A DNA stretch of 64,000 bases from positions 92,831,959-92,895,958 of the forward strand of contig NC_054536.1 of NCBI RefSeq assembly GCF_017654505.1, given 5' to 3'. Shown here in pieces: positions 57,440 to 64,000 of the stretch. The DNA is from Polyodon spathula. Lineage: Eukaryota > Chordata > Actinopteri > Acipenseriformes > Polyodontidae. Position numbers and translations under genes: made by a program. Every line of letters begins with the position of its first letter. Within the stretch, counting starts at the first letter, position 1. The notes below the pieces were generated by a model, which did not search any database, was not told where the DNA came from, and worked only from the letters and a program-made list of their open reading frames with translations.

Positions 57440-58500
57440 TGATGCAAGTACCCTGGCATGCATTTGGAAGCCTGTAGCCTGGTGAGCAAGTCCGAGGGCG
57501 GACTTGAGGCTGGCAGGGGCGAGTGTAGTGTGCATGGGTGTAGGGGAATGTTAAGGCTGGTAGGTGACGCAATCAAATATGAAGACATAAGCCCGATACC
57601 AGCTCCTGCAAGGCAGCAGGCTCTTTTCTACAGTGGTATCAGCGCTATGCTTCAGAGGGAGGTTCCTGACTCATTGTGTAGCCCTGGCCTGGGGAGAAGA
57701 CCTGGTCATGGATGACAAGATCAAGGTACAGGCCAAGGAAAACAGCAAGGGGGATAGCCAGTGTTGCAGCACCAAGTCCGGACAGGAGTGACGGAGGCTG
57801 CCAAGAGTGAGGAGGTGTTGGATGGGTGAGTTGGACCACTTGGTCTGCTGACAGTGGAAAGAGGCCCAGCTCCAGATTGAGGAGATCCAGCAGGTGCTGA
57901 CTGCGGCTATGATTGCCCACAGTGACTTTGAGACTGGGAGGCTCCTGACGTGAGTCCAGGGAAGGCAGACACCAACAAGCCTGAAGCCAGGGACCCTGTT
58001 CAACTATCACGTCTGCTGGAACTGCCACTTGGAAGCCCGGGCTCAGGGGCCTCACATTCTGCCGGCAGCAAAAGACAACAGATCAGCCTAAGAGTGGAGG
58101 CCAGCCCGCGATATGTAGCTTACTCCCTCAACGAACCAAGACACTGTGATGGTGGGGCTAGTTGGGTGGAGCAGCCACATGTACGTGCCCTGAGTGATCG
58201 GTGGGGTACTGTGCAGAGCCCAGGTCGGCACTGGCACCACCATCACACTCATTCGGCCCGGACTGTTGCCGTACTGTGGAGAAGCCAGCAAAGTCTTGTG
58301 GGCCCCAACTGAGATCAGGACAGTTTCCAGCCAACTCATGCCCATGCAGGGCCTTCAAGAGCTCGAAGTTAGCTTAAGGGGCATCATGTGCCAGCACCCA
58401 GTTTGGTTTGCAGACATCGAGGAGAAGTGCATTCTGGGGTCTGACGTCTTAATGGCCATGGGAACCATTCTAGACCTGGGACAGCAAGAGCTGTGGGTAC
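57440..58500 (+). pseudogene. LTR-retrotransposon gag-protease fragment
   Basis: In shifting plus frames one reads LFNYHVCWNCHLEARAQGPH, a partial zinc knuckle, then VGTGTTITLIRPGLLP, TEIRTVSSQLMPMQGLQELE, and HPVWFADIEEKCILGSDVLM. This is the retropepsin segment of Gypsy-like Pol. The family active site is DTGAT; here it is GTGTT, so the catalytic Asp is lost. Reverse transcriptase does not follow; a proline-rich tandem repeat does. The fragment is dead. Confidence 0.7.
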
Positions 58501-58509
58501 AAGGGGGGG

Positions 58510-58850
58510 TCAGTTCGCCTGCCTGCTCACCAGCACACCAGATTGCCTGCCTGTTCACCAGCACACCAGCTCCCCAACCTGCTCCCCAGCTCGCCTGCCT
58601 GCTCACCAGCCCACCAGCTCCCCAGATCACCAGGCTGCTCCCCAGCTCACCTGCCTGCTCTCCAGCCCACCAGCTCCCCAGCTCCCCAACCTGCTCACCA
58701 GCTCGCCTGCCTGCTCACCAGCCCACCAGCTCCCCAGATCACCAGCTTGCTCACCAGCCCACTTGCCCACCAGCTCACCTGCCTGCTCAACGGTCGCCCT
58801 GGCTCACCAGCTTGCCGTCTGCTCACCAGTTTCTCTTTACTGCCTCTAAA
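58510..58850 (+). repeat. C-rich minisatellite (cctgcctgctcaccagc)
   Basis: Variable units of gctcgcctgcctgctcacca, gcccaccagctccccag, and similar, about 16-51 bases in hierarchical order. It gives proline/serine-rich frames in all three phases. Confidence 0.9.
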
Positions 58851-58919
58851 CTTCTCTGCACTTTTCTACGAAGCACTTCTCCCCACACAGCCGCTGTCTG
58901 AACTGTCTTGCATTTGACC

Positions 58920-59818
58920 GTGTTCCGGAGCAGAGCTGGGCAGTTTTCTTATTTTAGCTGTGCTCTGGAGCGAAGCTGGAGCCGGAATGCGCCGGAGCTG
59001 AGGTCCTGGGGCTGCTCCACTCTCTCCTACCTTACATTAAACACTCTTATATATTAAGTCCAGTTTATTTGAACTAACAGAATATGTAACTTCATAGGTA
59101 TTGTTATGTGTTGGGGGTGATGAAATAAAAGCAGTTCTCACATCAGTTATTAGTAAATAAGGCATTATTTTTATTTATTTTAACCCTAAGACACCTTCTC
59201 TTTCTTAGTTCCAGAACTGATTCTATCATCTCAGTGTACATCACTTGTAAAACGCTTACAAAAGAAGGCAAGTCTATATTCACTCTAAACTCTACACTCT
59301 TCTAAGTATTTTCAAATTATGTCATTTTAACCAAACCCTTTCTCTGCCTAAATTCACCTCATTCTACAGCAATGCATCTTCAGAAATTATGTCTAAACTA
59401 AATGGCAAAAATGTTTATGTTTAATATGCTGTGTTACTATTTACAATGAATAATTTCATATAAATATGTTCCTATCTCTAGTATTTAATATTTTACTTAA
59501 GCCTAACTTTTAACAGGAAAAATACTTCACTGTTTTTTGTTTCTCTTTATTTATTATACTATTTTCTACTTTTTTATGTTTGAATGGTTAAACAGATGTT
59601 TTTATGTTATTAATATGTTGATTTTGTCAAACAACTACCTAAAAAAGTGGCACAAGAAAATAAAACAGTGAAGCTTTAAAACCATCTTTAGTCTTCTTGT
59701 AATATTTATAGCCAAGCAGCATCAAAAAAATAAATAAATGAATAAACTTTATAAATAATGATACCATCCTAGTTTGCACTACTTTTTGTGGCTCCGGAGC
59801 CAGGTAAAATCAGCTGGA
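58920..59818. other. Non-coding stretch, nothing recognised
   Basis: AT-rich apart from a gctctggagcgaagctggag region near 58960 that resembles the following 40-bp repeat. Confidence 0.45.
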
Positions 59819-60205
59819 GCTGGAGCAGGGGCTGCTGGAGCCATCCTGGAGCTGGAGCAGGGGGTCTCTCAGCTCTGGAGCCATCCTGGAGCTGGAGCAG
59901 GGGGTCTCTCAGCTCTGGAGCCAGCCTGGAGCTGGAGCAGGGGGTCTCTCAGCTCTGGAGCCAGCCTGGAGCTGGAGCAGGGGGTCTCTCAGCTCTGGAG
60001 CCAGCCTGGAGCTGGAGCAGGGGGCCTTCGCTCTGCAAAGAACCCTCGATCTCGTAAACCCGGGGAAACAAAGTCTAGCAACCGGGCAAAAAAAAAACGA
60101 CTCACCTCTCTCTTGGAGCAGGGGGTCTCCATCAGCTCTGGAGCCAGCCTGGAGCTGGAGCAGGGGGTCTCTCAGCTCTGGAGCCAGCCTGGAGCTGGAG
60201 CTGAG
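59819..60205 (+). repeat. 40-bp minisatellite with an insertion
   Basis: The unit is ccatcctggagctggagcag then ggggtctctcagctctggag, repeated at exactly 40 bases (59841, 59881, 59921 ...). An unrelated stretch of about 85 bases at 60027-60110 (ccttcgctctgcaaagaacc ...) interrupts it, and two more units follow. Confidence 0.95.
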
Positions 60206-60474
60206 CTACCGGATCCACTCCAGAGCTGGAACCAACAAACCCAGAGTATTGTCAACCCTACTCTACAGTGACATTCACAGTGCGTTGAAGCTCAACAGAG
60301 CACACCCTTACCTATACAGAGGGGTATCAAGCAGGGCTGCTCTCTGTCTGGGATGCTCTGCATATCTATTGAGCTCCTTCTCCACCACCTGCGCCAGTGG
60401 ACTGTCTCTCCCAAATTGCCTGGCTCCCTTCCCCTCCAGCTCTCAGCGAAACACTGACGACATTGTGAAATGAG

Positions 60475-60970
60475 GGAGCTTTCTGGAATGTGATCAAGAG
60501 GAAGATGGATGGTCACAAGCCATCAAACAAAGCCGAGCTGCTTGAATTTTTGCACCAGGAGTGGCATAAAGTCACCCAACATCAATGTGAAAGACTGGTG
60601 GAGAGCATGCCAAGACGCATGAAAGCTGTTCTTGAAAATCAGGGTTATTCCACCAAATATTGATTTCTGAACTCTTCCTAAGTTAAAACATTAGTATTGT
60701 GTTGTTTAAAAATGAATCTGAACTTATTTTCTTTGCATTATTCGAGGTCTGACAACACTGCATCTTTTTTGTTATTTTGACCAGTTGTCATTTTCTGCAA
60801 ATAAATGCTCTAAATGACAATATTTTTATTTGGAATTTGGGAGAAATGTTGTCAGTAGTTTATAGAATAAAACAAAAATGTTCATTTTACCCAAACACAT
60901 ACCTATAAATAGTAAAACCAGAGAAACTGATAATTTTGCTGTGGTCTCTTAATTTTTTCCAGAGCTGTGT
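60475..60970 (+). pseudogene. Tc1-like transposon 3' end
   Basis: The plus frame gives GHKPSNKAELLEFLHQEWHK, QCERLVESMPRRMKAVLENQ, GYSTKY and stop, the C-terminus of a Tc1 transposase. A typical 3' region ends in gtggtctcttaattttttcc then agagctgt, the terminal repeat of this Tc1 family. The rest of the gene is absent. A (TA)n run (60974-61036) marks the end. Confidence 0.85.
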
Positions 60971-60983
60971 GTATATATATATA

Positions 60984-61036
<53 letters not shown>

Positions 61037-61116
61037 ATGACCAATCTTTTTATATATCAAACTGTTTGTCAGTAGTTTCAAAAACTTTTACCCAAAAATA
61101 TATAAATATCGAAACA

Positions 61117-62704
61117 CACTACCAGTCAAAAGTTTTAGAACACCCACATTTCTCCAGTTTTTATTGAAATTTAAGCAGTCCAGTGAATAACCTGAAATGG
61201 TACAAAGGTAAGCGGTAAACTGCCAGAGGTTAAAAAAAAGTTTAGTTTACCAAAAACTGAAAAATAATGTACATTTCAGAGTTATACAAAAAGGCCTTTT
61301 TCAGGGAACAAGTAATGGGTTAACAACTTACAGCTGTTCTGCAGCAATTAAAGTAAATTAAGCCTTGAACCTTGATGCTAACAATTCCTACAGGTGTCCC
61401 AACTTTTGTTGATTACTTACATACCCTCTGTCTGTATAAAAGCAGTGTTGGAACAGACTGTGTTACTACATCCTCTTAAGCATTATTTGGACAGTATTGT
61501 ACTGCAGGAAGTAGTATATTGCTATCATAATGGTGAGAAAAAGGCAATTAACAAAGGAAGACAGACAGATCATTATAACCCTTAAAAGTGCAGGTCTTTC
61601 CTTTAGAGAAATTGCAAAGAAAGCCAAGGTGTCAGTGAGTACAGTTTCCTACACCATCAAAAGGCACTTGGAAACTGGAGGAAATTCTGAGAGAAAGAGG
61701 TCTGGCAGACCCAAAGCCACAACAGAATCAGAAGACAAGTTTCTGAGAGTCAACAGCTCACAGGACAACAGCTTCAAGCACAGCTTAACACTGCTCAAAG
61801 TAAGCAAGTCTCAGTTTCAACTGTGAAGAGAAGACTTCGAGCTACAGGTTTGACAGGTCGAGTGGCAGTAGGAAAGCCATTGCTAAGATGGAAAAATAAG
61901 AAAAAGAGGCTTTCCTGGGCCATGAAGCACGGCCAGTGGGCTACTGAAGACTGGAAGGTCTTATGGACCGATTAATCAAAATTTGAAATCTTCGGTTCAT
62001 CACGCAGATTTTTGAACATCGTTGAGTTGGTGAAAGGATGGTTCCTCAGTGTGTGACACCAACTGTCAAACAAGGAGGAGGCATGATGGTCTGGGGCTCT
62101 TTTGCTGGATCCAGAGTCGACAACTTGCACAGAGTTTGTGGCACCCTGAACCAAAACGGCTAACACAGCATTTTGCAGCATCATGCAATACCCACTGGTA
62201 TATGCCTAATTGGTCAGGAGTTCGTCCTACAGCAAGATAATGACCCAAAACATACCTCCAGGCTATGTCAGAACTACCTTAGAAGAAAAGAACAAGACAG
62301 TAGGCTTCAAATCATGGAATGGCCAGCACTGTCTCCAGACTTAAACTCCATCGAGCTGGTTTGGGATGAACTAGACAGAAGGGTGAAAGCAAAGCAACCT
62401 ACATGCAACACATTTGTGGGAACTTTTGCAACAGTGTTAGGAAGAACTTTCCAAACAATATTTGATTTCCATTGTAGAAAGAATGCCACAAGTGTGTTCG
62501 GCTGTTATATCTGCAAAAGGTGGCTAATTTGAGTCAAAAATTTAGATTAAATTTTATTAAACAAAATTATTCCATGATTTCTTTTTTTTTATCTCCAATT
62601 GTTTATTTGTTCTATGCTTTAATTTCAGAGTACATTGAGACATTAAACTGCGTAAATTTCAAAAACTGGAAAAATGGAGGTTCTAAAACTTTTGACATGT
62701 AGTA
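61117..62704 (+). mobile_element. Tc1-like transposon, complete in length but mutated
   Basis: Terminal repeats cactaccagtcaaaagtttt and agaacacc (left) and ggttctaaaacttttgacat then gtagt (right) are typical of a Tc1 family. The transposase starts at ATG 61530. Confidence 0.9.
61530..62532 (+). pseudogene. Tc1-like transposase, broken
   Basis: The N-terminal helix-turn-helix (MVRKRQLTKEDRQIIITLKS, then GLSFREIAKKAKVSVSTVSY) and the GRPK linker (KRSGRPKATT) are in one frame. A shift near 61800 leads to VSTVKRRLRATGLTGR in another. At the first catalytic box the family WTDESKFEIFG reads WTD-stop-SKFEIFG. A further shift is followed by [11 protein letters not shown] (second Asp) and SPDLNSIELVWDELD (Glu). 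At least two frameshifts and one nonsense change inactivate it. Confidence 0.92.
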
Positions 62705-62733
<29 letters not shown>

Positions 62734-62735
<2 letters not shown>

Positions 62736-63900
62736 GTCTGTCAGAGTTAACGCGTTAATGCATGTGATTAATTGTAAATGCTTAATGCCGTTAATTTTTT
62801 TGTCGCAATTAACGCATTTTTTTGAGCCTTAGAACCATCCATAGTTAAAATACAACTCCAAGCTCTCGCGCTTGTTTGTCAATCGACGGCTTGAATTTAG
62901 TTATAGCTTTGCTGACGAAGTAAGCTTGAATGATGGAGAAAGCTGCTAAAGGGCTTTTAAACGGCCACTTTTATTACAAACCCCTTACAGGTGGGTCTTT
63001 GGATAAAAGCAAAGTTATTTGCAGCTCCTGTAAGGGTGAATTTGTGTATAACCGAAGTACATCGAATCTGAAGTATCAGATACAAGTAAAACACAGAGTT
63101 GACGCCGGCAGCAGTAATGAGAGGGCTAGCAATGCAGGACAGCAGCAGCCTACCCTATTAGAGTTCGTGCGCAGGAGGCAAATGGACAAGTCAACGAGCA
63201 GCAGGCTAACAAACGCAACAGCGAAGTGGATAGCTGCAGCTTGCAGGCCAATTAACGTTGTGGAAGATGACGGCCTGAGGGACTTCATTCGGATAGCATT
63301 GAACGACTCAACAGATGAATTACCATCGAGAGCCACCATCGACGAGAGGGCTAAGAAAGTGGAGGAGTTGAAAAATACACAGGCTGCTGCCCTCACTGGA
63401 GACCACTGGACATCGATGAGTAACCACAACTTCCTCTGGGTTACAGCGCACTACATCGATGACAATTGGAAACTGCATTCACACGCTTTGACCGTCATGA
63501 AAACAGAAGAGAGGCCCTATGCTGAAACGTGTGATGAGCATTTCATGGATGTAGCAAAGCAGTGGAACATTGAACAGAAAGTTACCGCACTTGGAACAGA
63601 CATGGAGCATGATTGCAGCTGCGAGACACCTGCCTTTTGAACACTGCCTTGCACCGCGCACAGTCTGCAAAGGTCAGTCACAGTGCCCCTACAGAACAGC
63701 GGGTTTGACAATGCCCTAGCCAAATGCCGAAAAGTAGTTGGGCATTTCAAACACAGTCCACCAAACGCTGCAGAGCTAGAACAACAGCAAGTTGCAAATG
63801 GGCAAAAGAAGGGGTCACTTGCACATGACGTCACAACAAGATGGAATTCCACTATAGAAATGATCAAACGTGTGCAAAGAAACCAACAACAACCGAGGGA
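62734..63900 (+). mobile_element. hAT-type (ZBED1-like) transposon, cut by the terminal gap
   Basis: Starts around taggtctgtcagagttaacg, cgttaatgcatgtgattaat, a hAT-family terminal sequence that I recognise, next to a (TA)n run. The transposase ORF follows and runs into the N block at 63901. Confidence 0.8.
62930..63900 (+). pseudogene. hAT transposase (BED finger, DDE/RNase H-like), near-intact with frameshifts
   Basis: From ATG 62930 a BED-type finger reads VICSSCKGEF ... STSNLKYQIQVKH; the His expected at LKYH is Gln here. It is followed by QQPTLLEFVRRR, AKWIAAACRPINVVEDDGLR, and TGDHWTSMSNHNFLWVTAHY (start of the catalytic domain, with D of GDHWTS). The first frame stops at 63638-63640. 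Around 63610-63655 small indels shift it, and MIAAARHLPFEHCLA then HSLQRSVTVPLQNSGFDNAL ... DVTTRWNSTIEMIKRV continues to the gap. So it is one enzyme with two or so small frameshifts. Confidence 0.88.
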
Positions 63901-64000
63901 NNNNNNNNNNNNNNNNNNNNNNNNNNNNNNNNNNNNNNNNNNNNNNNNNNNNNNNNNNNNNNNNNNNNNNNNNNNNNNNNNNNNNNNNNNNNNNNNNNNN
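63901..64000. other. Assembly gap at the window end
   Basis: Run of N to the end of the window; its true length is not visible. Confidence 1.

Noticed and set aside
58194..58901. 235-codon frame as a host gene
   Set aside because: Its first half is a retroelement protease with a damaged active site; its second half is a C-rich minisatellite.

Overview
The window reads as vertebrate genomic DNA, most likely from a ray-finned fish. It has compact coding exons with GT/AG splice sites in large AT-rich introns. It also has abundant Tc1-like DNA transposons, a Tx1/L1-like LINE, a CR1/jockey-like LINE, hAT and LTR elements, and long dinucleotide microsatellites. A non-teleost fish is possible, but the sequence alone does not settle the species. 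There are no bacterial-type genes, and nearly all predicted open frames are products of repeats or transposons.

Genes: three phase-0 exons (7178-7243, 10883-11071, 11745-11987, plus strand) encode part of the extracellular Venus-flytrap domain of the GABA-B receptor subunit 2 (gabbr2). The exons for its transmembrane half are not found downstream. After a 500-base assembly gap (20401-20900), the same strand carries exons of a spectraplakin (MACF1/dystonin family): a GAR (Gas2-related) exon at 25671-25788, then basic, serine-rich C-terminal tail exons at 26968-27134 and 37367-37487. A probable terminal exon with 3' UTR and AATAAA lies at 51768-52590. Two unrelated gene fragments flanking a gap make a scaffold misjoin, or a real gene neighbourhood with missing sequence, an open question.

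Layout: 1-114 is the end of a transposon-like ORF. 1-12 kb is gabbr2 intron and exon. 15.0-15.7 kb is a probable solo LTR. 18.0-20.4 kb is transposase debris. 21.0-25.64 kb is a 39-bp (13-codon) minisatellite that runs up to the GAR exon acceptor. It is interrupted at 22.28-23.29 kb by about 1 kb that matches the repeat's complement without reversal. 28.03-37.35 kb is a tandem triplication of a roughly 3.1-kb unit with internal 54-bp and 51-bp minisatellites, ending at the next exon's acceptor. 38.5-45.66 kb is a minus-strand L1-like LINE with a 15-bp target-site duplication, itself split by a 2.46-kb LTR-type insertion with a 4-bp duplication. 47.55-51.56 kb is a Tc1 element with about 215-bp inverted repeats, split by a minus-strand non-autonomous LTR retrotransposon (primer-binding site, CCHC knuckle, proline-rich repeats). 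54.6-55.7 kb is a CR1/jockey-like LINE. 57.4-58.5 kb is a gag-protease fragment. 60.5-62.7 kb holds two Tc1 remnants. 62.73-63.9 kb is a hAT element running into the terminal gap.

The strongest oddity is the parallel-complement segment inside the 39-bp array. No ordinary replication or recombination step produces it, and a similar patch sits at the edge of the assembly gap. A consensus artefact is therefore the leading explanation, but the raw reads should be checked.
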